A stretch of 64,000 nucleotides of DNA, taken from positions 3,534,001-3,598,000 of the forward strand of contig NZ_CP087203.1 of the NCBI RefSeq assembly GCF_026016325.1, given 5' to 3'. The position numbers were made by a program, and so were the translations under genes. Shown piece after piece: positions 18,326 through 27,249 of this stretch (the stretch's first letter is position 1; each line of letters opens with the position of its first letter). A model generated the notes under the pieces. That model was not told the DNA's origin. It did not search any database and was given only the letters and a program-made list of their open reading frames with translations. The stretch is from Pseudomonas sp. B21-056 (lineage in GTDB: Bacteria > Pseudomonadota > Gammaproteobacteria > Pseudomonadales > Pseudomonadaceae).

Positions 18326-19492
18326 TTGAACGCACAGCATCGACATTCATGGGGACTGGCTTTCGGTCTTTGCCTGATCACCCTCGCGGTCAACCTGCAG
18401 GCACCGTTGTACACCACCTACGCTCAGGCCTCCGGCTACGGGGCCGGTGCCACGGCGGTGGCGTTCTCCTGTTATGTGCTGGGGGTGTTGCCGGTGCTGC
18501 TGGCCTTCGGCGGGCTGGCCGACCGGGTGGGCCGCCGGCCGCTGATATTGCTGGCGTTGTGTTTGTCGATGCTGGCAACCGTCATCACTTCAATCTGGCC
18601 GAACCTGTTCGCCCTCGGCCTGGCGCGACTGATGATGGGCGTGGGCACGGGCCTGGCCTCGGCGACATCGACCGCCTACATGAGCGAACTCATGGCCGGC
18701 GGCGACACCCGCTCTGCCGCCAATCGGATCACCGCCAGTACATCCCTGGGCTTCGGCCTGGGGGCGGCACTGACCAGTCTTTTCCTGTTCGTCCACCACA
18801 GCGTGGTGCCCGGCAGTTTCTGGCTGCAACTGCTCCTGGCCGGCATCGCGATCATCGTGGTTTCCAGGCTACCGGACCCTGCCGCCAGAACGCGCCATGG
18901 ACCGATGCTGCGCCTGCCGCTGTTCCCCGCTGGCAGCCTGCCCTACGGCTTTTCCATGCTGCTGGCCTGGGCAACATCAGGCCTGGTCATCGCGATACTG
19001 CCCTCGGTGCTGGCACGCCACGACCTGCAGCAATGGTCGGGCCTGTCGACCTTCACCGTGATCAGTTGCGGGTTGTTGTTCCAGCCTTGGGTGCGCCGCC
19101 TGCAACCGGCCCGGGCCACTGGGTTTGGTTTGCTGGTGCTGCCCTTGAGCTATGCACTGCTGGCCTGGGGCGCGAGCAGCGGTTCGCTGATCGCGGTGCT
19201 GCTTGGGGCGCTGGGAGCCAGCAGCGCCTGCTACGGTTTTCTGTACCTGGGCGGGTTATCGGCGATCACTGCATTGGCCGGTGCGGAAAAAGCCCGGGTC
19301 AGTGCCGGGTTCTTCCTGTTCGCGTATATCGGCTTCAGCATTCCGGTGGTGGTCACAGGCCTACTGGCTGACCGATTCGGCGCCGATGTGGCGTTGGTCC
19401 TGTTTGGGCTGGCGTTGTCGCTGGGTGCGTTGGTGACAGGATGGGTCATCGTTCGGACAGAGGCGTATGTCACCCGCCTGTCCCACGGCTGA
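18326..19492 (+). CDS. MFS transporter
   Basis: About 388-aa MFS protein with twelve hydrophobic helices and the motif-A loop GGLADRVGRRPL between helices 2 and 3. It resembles drug or metabolite exporters of the sugar-efflux/YfcJ type. The start is uncertain: I chose TTG at 18326, which has GGGGAA 5 bases before it; GTG at 18281 is an alternative, and no ATG is available. It is divergent from the MocR regulator. Confidence 0.8.
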   Translation: MNAQHRHSWGLAFGLCLITLAVNLQAPLYTTYAQASGYGAGATAVAFSCYVLGVLPVLLAFGGLADRVGRRPLILLALCLSMLATVITSIWPNLFALGLARLMMGVGTGLASATSTAYMSELMAGGDTRSAANRITASTSLGFGLGAALTSLFLFVHHSVVPGSFWLQLLLAGIAIIVVSRLPDPAARTRHGPMLRLPLFPAGSLPYGFSMLLAWATSGLVIAILPSVLARHDLQQWSGLSTFTVISCGLLFQPWVRRLQPARATGFGLLVLPLSYALLAWGASSGSLIAVLLGALGASSACYGFLYLGGLSAITALAGAEKARVSAGFFLFAYIGFSIPVVVTGLLADRFGADVALVLFGLALSLGALVTGWVIVRTEAYVTRLSHG

Positions 19493-19504
19493 ACACAACC
19501 CCCT

Positions 19505-19623
19505 TGTGGCGAGGGGATTTATCCCCGCTGGGCTGCGAAGCGGCCCCTGGATCAAATTGGCACCCGAACTGCCTGATTTTAGGGCCGCTTCGCGCCCCAG
19601 CGGGGATAAATCCCCTCGCCACA
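19505..19623. repeat. Long inverted repeat, family 2 (ATCCCCGCTGGG subtype)
   Basis: About 120-bp palindrome beginning TGTGGCGAGGGGATTTATCC and ending with its complement. The inner arms read GGGCTGCGAAGCGGCCC and GGGCCGCTTCGCGCCC. Confidence 0.85.
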
Positions 19624-19674
19624 GGTTTCGTCTGTTTACCGGAGCCAGGACACCTCGACACCACCGCCACCAAG

Positions 19675-19684
19675 TCGTATACCA
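19675..19684. promoter_or_regulatory. Probable GntR operator at its own gene
   Basis: TCGTATACCA, 31 bp before the GntR start codon, differs in one base from the perfect palindrome TCGTATACGA in front of the transporter operon at 26363. FCD-type GntR regulators often bind short palindromes of this size. Assignment is by inference. Confidence 0.45.
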
Positions 19685-19714
19685 TATCCCCAACTCAGCA
19701 ACCGACCTGCCGCC

Positions 19715-20386
19715 GTGACTTTATCCAAGTTCAACCTGCCCGACCTGGGCAACACCCCTTCCACTTCGGAAATCATCACCCGACACCTGCGCGAGGCCAT
19801 CGTGGCCGGGCATTTTGCCGAGGACGAGCCGATTCGCCAGGACGACATCGCCCGTCAGTTCAACGTCAGCAAGATCCCCGTGCGCGAAGCGCTCAAGCGG
19901 CTGGAGGCCGAGGGGCTGGTGATGTTCCAGCGTAATCGCGGGGCGATGGTCACGCGGATGTCCGAGGTGGAGCTGGCGCAGATGTTCGAAGTGCGGATGT
20001 TGCTGGAGGACAAGGTGCTGCGCCTGGCGATTCCCAACATGACCGAAGACACCTTCGCGCGCGCCGAGGCCATCTGCCGCGAGTTCATCGGTGAGGATGA
20101 CGTCGGGCGTTGGGCCGAACTCAACTGGCAATTGCACGCCTGCCTCTACGAACCGGCACAACGGCCCTTTCTGGTCGGCCTGATCCGTTCGGTCCACGAC
20201 AAACTGGAGCGTTATCTGCGCATGCAGATGAGCCTGTCGGCCGGCAAGGAGCGCGCCGATCACGAGCATAGGGAAATCCTCGATGCCTGCCGTGCCGGCG
20301 ATGTCGAACGGGCGGTGAAACTGCTGGACGAGCACATCGCCGGGGTCTGCAAGACGCTGTTCGAGTTCCTGCCTTCCAGCCGTTGA
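19715..20386 (+). CDS. GntR-family regulator with FCD domain
   Basis: 223 aa. Winged helix at about 15-75 (IRQDDIARQFNVSKIPVREALKRLEAEGLV), then an all-helical FCD ligand domain with the metal-binding His residues (ELNWQLHACLYEPA, DHEHREILDACRAGD). It starts with GTG; no strong ribosome site is seen. It lies at the head of the hydroxyproline cluster and probably represses it, with hydroxyproline or a pathway intermediate as inducer. A strong terminator follows immediately. Confidence 0.88.
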   Translation: MTLSKFNLPDLGNTPSTSEIITRHLREAIVAGHFAEDEPIRQDDIARQFNVSKIPVREALKRLEAEGLVMFQRNRGAMVTRMSEVELAQMFEVRMLLEDKVLRLAIPNMTEDTFARAEAICREFIGEDDVGRWAELNWQLHACLYEPAQRPFLVGLIRSVHDKLERYLRMQMSLSAGKERADHEHREILDACRAGDVERAVKLLDEHIAGVCKTLFEFLPSSR

Positions 20387-20404
20387 AGCGGGCCGTTGAA
20401 CGAC

Positions 20405-20439
20405 AATGCCGGGGCGATGATCGCCCCGGCATTTTTTTT
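20405..20439 (+). terminator. Strong rho-independent terminator
   Basis: 13-bp perfect stem (AATGCCGGGGCGA / TCGCCCCGGCATT) with a 3-base loop, followed by a run of T. It ends the GntR transcript and separates it from the next gene. Confidence 0.9.
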
Positions 20440-20526
20440 GCGCATATACATATGTACCACCAGGCCCCTGCAACACGGCTCCAGAATCGGTGACTTCTTA
20501 ATCAGAGACAGAACGCACCTTTAATC

Positions 20527-21438
20527 ATGACCGACACCATTGTAGACAGCCTGACTGTGACAGCCTCGATCACCGATCAACATTGGGCCGGCACCGACGA
20601 CACCCTTTATGTGTCCATGGGCCCTCTCAGTCAGATGCAATTATTTTGCGAAGCCCCGCGAGTCGGGCAAACCATCACGGTGGAAATCGACATTGCGCGG
20701 CTGTTCGGCCGCCCGCGGATCTCATTGTCCGAAATCGACGGACTGACCTTCTACCAGAGGCCCGAAGCCCACCCGATAGCCTCTGATGACTGGGAGCTGG
20801 AATCCGTACTGATCAAGGCCAATGACATCTATACCAACCTTTCATTCAAGCGAGTGCGCAGTTGGCTCAGGAATTCATCCTCGCACTTGCTGGCCGTATG
20901 GTCGGGCCATGTGCATTTTTCCGATTGGCTGAACGCCGACCATCGCTCGATCGATCTCAACGCCCAGACCTACCCGATCAGGTGGATGCCCTTCATCGGC
21001 GATCTCATGCATTGGCGTTGCTATGACCCGTCGAAAATCGACGGCGTGGGTCAGCTGGTGGGGATGTGGGATGGCAAGCTGATCGGCAATCAATTGAAGT
21101 CGCAAACCAGCGAAATACTCTCTCCCAACGACCAGTCCGATAGCTACACCTGGGTCTATACCCCGGAAAACTCCATCATCTATAAACGCTGGGAACACGC
21201 TGATCGGGCCAATTATATAAGGCACAGCCAACTCGGCAGCGGCAGGCCCGTCATGTGCGCCGGGGAATTCCGGATCAGGGAACACCGCATGGACCATGTC
21301 ATTGCCATGGTCAATGATGCCTCCGGGCATTACCGTCCCGACGGCGGTGCCTGCCTGCGCTACGTGGCGGAAAAGTTCGAGGCCTTGGGCATCAATACCG
21401 ATCACATCGAGTGGCAGTGGAGAAACGCTTCCGACTGA
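20527..21438 (+). CDS. PLAT-like domain protein of unknown function
   Basis: 303 aa, no signal peptide. Residues about 5-120 resemble a PLAT/LH2 beta-sandwich (TASITDQHWAGTDDTLYVSMG near the start, DDWELESVLI near 88-97). The C-terminal part has HSQLGSGRPVMCAGEF followed by NDASGHYRP and CLRYVAEKFEALGI, a motif set I have seen described only in proteins of unknown biochemistry, including plant IQ-motif proteins. It lies between the GntR regulator and the epimerase, but neither position nor sequence gives it a pathway role. The ribosome site is weak and codon use is less GC-biased than that of its neighbours. Confidence 0.65.
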   Translation: MTDTIVDSLTVTASITDQHWAGTDDTLYVSMGPLSQMQLFCEAPRVGQTITVEIDIARLFGRPRISLSEIDGLTFYQRPEAHPIASDDWELESVLIKANDIYTNLSFKRVRSWLRNSSSHLLAVWSGHVHFSDWLNADHRSIDLNAQTYPIRWMPFIGDLMHWRCYDPSKIDGVGQLVGMWDGKLIGNQLKSQTSEILSPNDQSDSYTWVYTPENSIIYKRWEHADRANYIRHSQLGSGRPVMCAGEFRIREHRMDHVIAMVNDASGHYRPDGGACLRYVAEKFEALGINTDHIEWQWRNASD

Positions 21439-21552
21439 TTAGCGATACCTGCACTGTGCCGATTTCGTCATGACCGGCAGATAAAACCATCAAGCCGCCA
21501 CCCCCTGTCGCGGGCCACGCTTGCCGTCACTTATCTGAACGGACGTGGCCCC

Positions 21553-22485
21553 ATGAAGCGCATCACTGTGATCGATTCCCACACCGGCGGCGAACCGACC
21601 CGACTGGTCACCGACGGTTTTCCCGACCTTGGCCAGGGCAGCATGGCCGAACGCAGGCAGCGCCTGGCCTCGCAGCATGACGCCTGGCGCGCGGCCTGCG
21701 TGCTGGAGCCGCGGGGCAGCGATGTGCTGGTGGGCGCGCTGCTCTGTGAACCGGTGGACCCGAGTGCCTGCGCCGGGGTGATCTTCTTCAATAACAGCGG
21801 CTACCTGGGCATGTGCGGCCACGGCACCATCGGCCTGGTGGCCTCGTTGGCGCACCTGGGGCGGATCGGCCCGGGTGTGCACAGCATCGAAACCCCGGTG
21901 GGCACCGTACAGGCCACCTTGCATGAGGACCGTTCGGTCAGCGTGCGCAACGTGCCGGCCTATCGCTGGCGCAAGGCGCTGCGCCTGGAAGTGCCCGGTA
22001 TCGGCCCGGTGGAGGGCGACGTGGCCTGGGGCGGCAACTGGTTTTTCCTGATCGCCGACCACGGCCAGCGGGTGGCGAGCGACAACCTCGACGCATTGAC
22101 CACCTACACCTACGCCGTGCAGCAAGCGCTGGAGCAGCAGGGCTTTCGTGGCGAGGACGGTGGGCTGATCGACCACATCGAACTGTTCGCTGACGACCCG
22201 CAGGCCGACAGCCGCAACTTCGTGCTCTGTCCCGGCAAGGCCTACGACCGCTCCCCTTGCGGCACCGGCACCAGTGCCAAGCTGGCGTGCCTGGCTGCGG
22301 ACGGTAAGCTGCAACCCGGTCAGATCTGGCGCCAGGCCAGTGTCATCGGCAGCGAGTTCGAAGGCTCCTATGAACAGGCGGGCGAGCGCATCGTGCCGAC
22401 CATTCGCGGCCGCGCCTATGTCAGCGCCGAGGCCACGCTGATCATCGAAGCGGATGACCCGTTCGCCTGGGGCATTCGCCTGTGA
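21553..22485 (+). CDS. lhpA: 4-hydroxyproline 2-epimerase
   Basis: 310-aa proline-racemase-superfamily enzyme with both catalytic cysteines: Cys88 in MCGHGT and Cys236 in [10 protein letters not shown]. It is predicted to convert trans-4-hydroxy-L-proline to cis-4-hydroxy-D-proline, the first step of bacterial hydroxyproline use. The next gene overlaps its stop by 4 bp and encodes a D-amino-acid-type dehydrogenase subunit, the known pathway partner. Proline racemase activity is the alternative, but the neighbourhood argues for hydroxyproline. Confidence 0.88.
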   Translation: MKRITVIDSHTGGEPTRLVTDGFPDLGQGSMAERRQRLASQHDAWRAACVLEPRGSDVLVGALLCEPVDPSACAGVIFFNNSGYLGMCGHGTIGLVASLAHLGRIGPGVHSIETPVGTVQATLHEDRSVSVRNVPAYRWRKALRLEVPGIGPVEGDVAWGGNWFFLIADHGQRVASDNLDALTTYTYAVQQALEQQGFRGEDGGLIDHIELFADDPQADSRNFVLCPGKAYDRSPCGTGTSAKLACLAADGKLQPGQIWRQASVIGSEFEGSYEQAGERIVPTIRGRAYVSAEATLIIEADDPFAWGIRL

Positions 22486-23600
22486 CCGAGGGGCTGATCG
22501 CCGACGTGATCATCATCGGTGCCGGCATCATCGGTGCGGCCTGCGCCCGGGCATTGTCCCAGCGTGGCTTGAAGGTGTTGGTGCTCGACGCCGGCTGGCA
22601 TGGCGCCACGGCGGCCGGCATGGGGCACTTGCTGGTACTGGACGACAACCCGGCGGAACTGGCCCTCAGCCAATATTCCTTGCAGCGCTGGCGCGAGCTG
22701 GCTCCGGCTCTTCCCGAAGGCTGTGGCTGGCGCAACAACGGCACCCTGTGGCTGGCGGCCAATCCGGAGGAGATGGCGGTAGCCAACAGCAAGTACCTGA
22801 ATCTGCTGGCCCACGGAGAAGCCTGTGAACTGATCGGGCGCGGCGCCCTGCGTCAACGCGAGCCCGAGCTGCGCGAAGGCCTGGAAGGTGGCCTGCTGAT
22901 CAAGGGCGACGGCATCCTCTACGCCCCCGCTGCGGCCCGCTGGATGCTGGACGGGCCGCACATCCGCCAGCAACGGGCGCTGGTCGCCGAAGTGGACGGC
23001 TCGCGGGTTCGTCTGGACGACGGGCGCTGGTTGCGGGCCGAGGCGGTGATTCTTGCCAACGGCATCCAGGCCACCGAACTGTGCCCGGAATTGCCGATCG
23101 AGCCGAAGAAAGGCCACCTGCTGATCACCGATCGCTACCCTGCCACCGTCACCCACACCCTGGTTGAACTGGGTTATGTCACCAGTGCCCACAACGCCAG
23201 CGGCCCGTCGGTGGCGTGCAATATCCAGCCGCGCCCTACCGGGCAATTGTTCATCGGCGCCTCGCGGCAGTTCGGCACCGTCGACCCGCAAGTGGAAGGC
23301 TGGATGCTGGCGAAAATGCTCAAGCGCGCCGTCGACTACCTGCCGGGGCTGGCACAACTCAACGGCATCCGCGCCTGGACCGGCTTCCGCGCCGCCAGCC
23401 CCGACGGCCTGCCGCTGGTGGGGCAGCATCCGCAACGCAAGGGCCTGTGGCTGGCGGTGGGGCATGAAGGACTGGGGGTCACCACCGCGCCTGCGACGGC
23501 TGATTTACTGGTGGCGCAGCTGTTCAACGAAACCTCGCCGTTGGCCCCTCAAGCCTATCTGCCGGAGCGTTTTCTGGGGGAGCCTGTGTATGTCAGCTAA
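22482..23600 (+). CDS. D-hydroxyproline dehydrogenase, DadA-like FAD subunit
   Basis: 372-aa FAD-dependent oxidoreductase of the glycine oxidase/DadA fold. The dinucleotide motif [16 protein letters not shown] is near residue 10, and [16 protein letters not shown] near the C-terminus is the usual second FAD-contact motif. It is predicted to oxidise cis-4-hydroxy-D-proline to pyrroline-4-hydroxy-2-carboxylate within a three-subunit complex, with the 2Fe-2S and NAD/FAD subunits encoded next. It starts with GTG overlapping the epimerase stop, so translation is coupled. Confidence 0.85.
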   Translation: MTEGLIADVIIIGAGIIGAACARALSQRGLKVLVLDAGWHGATAAGMGHLLVLDDNPAELALSQYSLQRWRELAPALPEGCGWRNNGTLWLAANPEEMAVANSKYLNLLAHGEACELIGRGALRQREPELREGLEGGLLIKGDGILYAPAAARWMLDGPHIRQQRALVAEVDGSRVRLDDGRWLRAEAVILANGIQATELCPELPIEPKKGHLLITDRYPATVTHTLVELGYVTSAHNASGPSVACNIQPRPTGQLFIGASRQFGTVDPQVEGWMLAKMLKRAVDYLPGLAQLNGIRAWTGFRAASPDGLPLVGQHPQRKGLWLAVGHEGLGVTTAPATADLLVAQLFNETSPLAPQAYLPERFLGEPVYVS

Positions 23601-23605
23601 ATCCC

Positions 23606-23754
23606 TGTGGCGAGGGGATTCAGCGAAACGTCGCACCGCCCCGCTGGGCTGCGCAGCAGCCCCAAGTTCAGCCGCTGCGGTGTGTCAGGTAGCTGATGGT
23701 TGCGGTTTTTGGGGGCTGCTCCGCAGCCCAGCGGGGATAAATCCCCTCGCCACA
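23606..23754. repeat. Long inverted repeat, family 2 (mixed arms)
   Basis: About 150 bp. The left arm is of the GCGAAACGTCGCACC subtype seen at 5304; the right arm is of the GGGGATAAATCCCC subtype seen at 19505. It sits inside the dehydrogenase operon, between two subunit genes. Confidence 0.85.
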
Positions 23755-23775
23755 GTTTCATACGGAGCCTGATAG

Positions 23776-24012
23776 ATGCCTGAATTATTCCTGGATGGCC
23801 GCCCACTGACGGTCACTCAAGGCACCAATGTTGCCGCCGCCCTGGCCCTGGGTGCGGACGGTTGCAGTCGCACCTCGGTCAGCGGCCAACGGCGTGCGCC
23901 CCTGTGCGGCATGGGCATCTGCCAGGAATGCCGGGTGACGATCGACGGCCAGCGCCGCCTGGCCTGCCAGACCTTGTGCCGCGACGGCATGCATGTGCAG
24001 ACCCGACCATGA
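23776..24012 (+). CDS. 2Fe-2S subunit of D-hydroxyproline dehydrogenase
   Basis: 78-aa ferredoxin-like protein. The plant-type 2Fe-2S ligands are CGMGICQEC plus a later Cys in ACQTLC. Small subunits of this type occur in heteromeric D-hydroxyproline and opine/octopine-type dehydrogenases and pass electrons between flavin subunits. Its stop overlaps the start of the next subunit (ATGA). A family 2 repeat separates it from the upstream FAD subunit, which could alter the subunit ratio. Confidence 0.85.
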   Translation: MPELFLDGRPLTVTQGTNVAAALALGADGCSRTSVSGQRRAPLCGMGICQECRVTIDGQRRLACQTLCRDGMHVQTRP

Positions 24013-25265
24013 ACGAAACCACTGACCTGCTGATCATCGGCGCCGGCCCCGCCGGCATGGCCGCGGCCCTGGCGGCGGCGAGCAGCGGCGCGCGTATCGT
24101 GCTGCTGGACGACAACCCGTTGCCCGGGGGACAGATCTGGCGCGAAGGCCCCCAGGCCAGCCTGCCCACCGCGGCACGCCGCTTGCGCGAGCAATTGCAG
24201 GCCTGTGCCAATGTGCACTGCCATGCTGGCACCCGGGTTATCGCCCAGGCCGGCGACAAGACCCTGCTGGTGGAGGACGCCGAACGCGGCTGGCAGATCA
24301 CCTACGAGCGCCTGATCCTCTGCACCGGCGCCCGGGAGTTGCTGCTGCCCTTCCCCGGCTGGACCCTGCCCGGCGTCACCGGCGCCGGCGGCTTGCAGGC
24401 GCTGATCAAGGGTGGCCTGCCAGTGCGGGGCGAACGCTTGGTAATCGCCGGGAGCGGACCGCTGCTACTGGCCAGCGCCGCCACGGCCAAACACCAAGGC
24501 GCTGACGTGCTGCTGGTTGCCGAGCAGGCCAACCGTACCGCCGTGGCCGGTTTCGCCGCGCAATTGCCGCGCTGGCCGGGCAAGTTCCTGCAAGCCTTCG
24601 GCCTGTTCGACCGGCATTACCGCACTGGCAGCCATGTGCTGGAGGCCTTGGGTCGGAAGCGGCTCGAAGGCGTGCGTCTGCTGCAACAGGGCAAGGTCGT
24701 CGAACTGGCCTGTGATCGATTGGCCTGTGGTTTCGGGCTCATCCCCAACACCCAGCTCGGCCAGGCCCTGGGCTGCGAGCTTGCCGACAATGCCCTCGCG
24801 GTCGACACCTGGCAGGCGACGACCCGCCCCGACCATTACGCCGCGGGCGAATGCACTGGTTTCGGTGGCAGCGAACTGGCGCTGGTGGAAGGTGCAATTG
24901 CCGGTCACGCGGCGGTCGGCGATACCGCAGCCGCGCAACGCTTATGGCCACGTCGGAACCGCTGGCAGGGTTTCGCCCGGACGCTGAACAAGGCCTTCAC
25001 CCTCGATGTACGGCTCAAGTCCCTGGCCCGCGCCGACACCCTGGTCTGTCGCTGCGAAGACGTGCCCTACGGCGACCTGATCGGCCACATGAACTGGCGC
25101 GAAGCCAAGCTCGCCAGCCGTTGCGGCATGGGTGCCTGCCAGGGCCGGGTCTGCGGCGCCGCCCTGGAGCATCTGTTCGACTGGACCCCGCCCGTCCCAC
25201 GCCCGCCGTTCAGTCCGGCGCGGATTGAAACCCTGCTGAGCCTGGAAGAAACCCCGCTCGCTTGA
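24009..25265 (+). CDS. D-hydroxyproline dehydrogenase, FAD/NAD(P)-binding subunit
   Basis: 418-aa flavoprotein of the pyridine-nucleotide-disulfide oxidoreductase fold. The FAD motif LLIIGAGPAGMAAAL is near residue 7 and a second nucleotide motif (VIAGSGPLLLASA) is near 145. A C-terminal BFD-like 2Fe-2S region has CRCED and CGMGACQGRVC. It forms the large subunit of the opine-oxidase-like complex with the two genes before it. ATGA overlap with the 2Fe-2S gene supports co-translation. Start chosen at the ATG giving MNETTDLL. Confidence 0.87.
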   Translation: MNETTDLLIIGAGPAGMAAALAAASSGARIVLLDDNPLPGGQIWREGPQASLPTAARRLREQLQACANVHCHAGTRVIAQAGDKTLLVEDAERGWQITYERLILCTGARELLLPFPGWTLPGVTGAGGLQALIKGGLPVRGERLVIAGSGPLLLASAATAKHQGADVLLVAEQANRTAVAGFAAQLPRWPGKFLQAFGLFDRHYRTGSHVLEALGRKRLEGVRLLQQGKVVELACDRLACGFGLIPNTQLGQALGCELADNALAVDTWQATTRPDHYAAGECTGFGGSELALVEGAIAGHAAVGDTAAAQRLWPRRNRWQGFARTLNKAFTLDVRLKSLARADTLVCRCEDVPYGDLIGHMNWREAKLASRCGMGACQGRVCGAALEHLFDWTPPVPRPPFSPARIETLLSLEETPLA

Positions 25266-25284
25266 GCCAGACAGCGGTCCATTT

Positions 25285-25370
25285 GTGGGAGCGAGCCTGC
25301 TCGCGATAGCGATATATCAGTTACAGATTGGTTGCTGACACACCGCTATCGCGAGCAGGCTCGCTCCCAC
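25285..25370. repeat. REP doublet
   Basis: Two head-to-head REP arms after the dehydrogenase operon. Confidence 0.9.
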
Positions 25371-25440
25371 ATCAATTGGCCGGTCATTCTCCTGCTACTC
25401 TTGCGCAACCCTTGCCCCCACCCCAGATGATGCCGGCCCC

Positions 25441-26190
25441 ATGTACCCCTCGCTCACCACCATCCCCCCCTGCGACCTGGACACCCTGCTCCACAGCCTG
25501 CAATCCATCGCACCGCTGCTCGACACCCTCGCGGACGTGGTGTTCTTCATCAAGGACAAACAGGCCCGCTACGCCTTCGTCAACCAGACCCTGGCCCGGC
25601 GCTGTGGCTTCAAGCACAGCGCCGATCTGCTTGGCCTCACCGCCGAGCAGGTGTTCCCCGAGCGTTTCGGCCCGCTGTACACCGAACAGGATCGACGGGT
25701 GCTGGCCAGCGGTCGGGAGCTGGCCGACCAGCTCGAACTGCACCTGTATTACGGCAATCAGCCGGTGTGGTGCCTGACCCACAAAATCGCCCTGCATGAC
25801 CCCAATGACCAGATCGTCGGCCTGGCCGGCATCTCCCGGGATCTGCAACTGCCCCAGTCCAGCCACCCGGCGTTCCAGAAACTGGCGGCGGTGGACGCCC
25901 ATATCAAAAAGCACTTCGCCCGCCCTATCAGCCTGGCCGAGTTGACCGCCATCGCCGGGTTGTCGGTGGCGCAACTGGAGCGGCACTGCAAACGCATCTT
26001 CCAGCTCACGCCCCGGCAGATGATCCACAAGGCACGGCTGGAAGAAGCCTCGCGGCTGTTGCTGGACAAGGACCTGCCGATCACTGAAATCGCCCTGCGC
26101 TGCGGCTACACCGATCACAGCGCGTTCAGTCGCCAGTTCCGCGCCTTGACCAGCCTGTCGCCGAGCCAATATCGCGAAAGCCAGCACTGA
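25441..26190 (+). CDS. PAS-AraC regulator (LhpR-like)
   Basis: 249 aa. An N-terminal PAS-like sensor (about 25-130: ADVVFFIKDKQARYAFVN, GLAGISRDL) is joined to a C-terminal AraC double helix-turn-helix (about 150-249, ending DHSAFSRQFRALTSLSPSQYR). It lies inside the hydroxyproline cluster, in the place of the AraC-type activator LhpR of Pseudomonas aeruginosa, so activation of the catabolic genes is likely. Two regulators (this one and the GntR) would then act on one pathway. Confidence 0.82.
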   Translation: MYPSLTTIPPCDLDTLLHSLQSIAPLLDTLADVVFFIKDKQARYAFVNQTLARRCGFKHSADLLGLTAEQVFPERFGPLYTEQDRRVLASGRELADQLELHLYYGNQPVWCLTHKIALHDPNDQIVGLAGISRDLQLPQSSHPAFQKLAAVDAHIKKHFARPISLAELTAIAGLSVAQLERHCKRIFQLTPRQMIHKARLEEASRLLLDKDLPITEIALRCGYTDHSAFSRQFRALTSLSPSQYRESQH

Positions 26191-26362
26191 ACCTGTTCCC
26201 TTACAAGGCGTCGGAACACCCACTGCTCCCATCTGTAACACCTTGCTGAAACGGTCCTTGGCATTGCGCAATGCTCAAGGCTGTCTATTACCTTTTATAT
26301 CAAATAGTTACTGATCATAACGAGAAATAGCTCGAGCAGGCACGCCGATTGCTTATCTAATA

Positions 26363-26389
26363 TCGTATACGAAATCCTCAATACGATAT
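26363..26389. promoter_or_regulatory. Probable GntR operator before the transporter operon
   Basis: Perfect palindrome TCGTATACGA (26363-26372), then a half site ATACGATAT (26381-26389), 32 to 58 bp before the binding-protein start. It nearly matches TCGTATACCA in front of the GntR gene. The 230-bp gap otherwise contains only A/T-rich promoter-like sequence. Confidence 0.5.
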
Positions 26390-26420
26390 CTCACCGCATT
26401 TATTCGACAGCGAGGCATTT

Positions 26421-27239
26421 ATGAAGAACCCTGCACTGGCCGTAGCGTTAAGCGTTGTCCTGACCCCTCTGCTCATCACACCCGCCTATGCCGACAAGCT
26501 CGATGACATCATCGGCTCCGGCAAGCTGCGCTGCGCCGTGACCCTGGACTTCCCGCCCATGGGCTTTCGTGACGAAGGCAACAAACCGGCGGGCTTCGAC
26601 GTGGACTATTGCCACGATCTGGCGAAAGTCCTGGGGGTAGATGCCGAAGTGGTGGAAACACCGTTCCCGGACCGGATCCCGGCGCTGATTTCCGGCCGCG
26701 CCGATGTCATCGTTGCATCCACCTCCGACACCCTGGAGCGAGCCAAGACCGTCGGCCTGACCGTGCCCTACTTCGCCTTCCAGATGGTGGTGCTGACCCG
26801 CGACAACACTGGCATCAACAGCTTCGCCGACCTCAAGGGCAAGGCCGTGGGCAACACCAGTGGCACCTATGAAGCCATCGCGCTGGAGAAAGACCAGAAG
26901 AACTGGGGCAGCGGCAGTTTCCGCGCCTACCAGTCGCAGAACGACACGCTGCTGGCCGTCGCCCAAGGGCACATCGACGCGACGGTGGTGACCAATACCG
27001 TGGCCGCCGCGACCATCAAGTCGGGCAAGTACAAGAACCTGAAGATCGCCGGTGACGCGCCTTATGTCATCGACTACGTGTCCCTCGGCGCCAAGCGCAA
27101 CGAGTTCGGCCTGATCAACTACCTCAACCTGTTCGTCAACCAGCAGGTACGCACCGGTCGCTATAAAGAGTTGTTCGTCAAATGGGTCGGCACCGATATT
27201 CCGCCGGCCAACCTGACTGTCCCGCAGGTCTATTACTGA
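26421..27239 (+). CDS. PAAT ABC transporter, periplasmic amino-acid-binding protein
   Basis: 272-aa SBP_bac_3-family binding protein with a signal peptide (residues 1-24, ending PAYA). Mature features include RCAVTLDFPPMGFRDE and the GFDVDY and ISGRADVIVAS segments of the polar-amino-acid family. First gene of an operon with the aconitase-X gene, two permeases and the ATPase, so its ligand is probably a hydroxyproline. The operon is preceded by a likely GntR operator. Confidence 0.88.
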   Translation: MKNPALAVALSVVLTPLLITPAYADKLDDIIGSGKLRCAVTLDFPPMGFRDEGNKPAGFDVDYCHDLAKVLGVDAEVVETPFPDRIPALISGRADVIVASTSDTLERAKTVGLTVPYFAFQMVVLTRDNTGINSFADLKGKAVGNTSGTYEAIALEKDQKNWGSGSFRAYQSQNDTLLAVAQGHIDATVVTNTVAAATIKSGKYKNLKIAGDAPYVIDYVSLGAKRNEFGLINYLNLFVNQQVRTGRYKELFVKWVGTDIPPANLTVPQVYY

Positions 27240-27249
27240 GGATCGGGGC

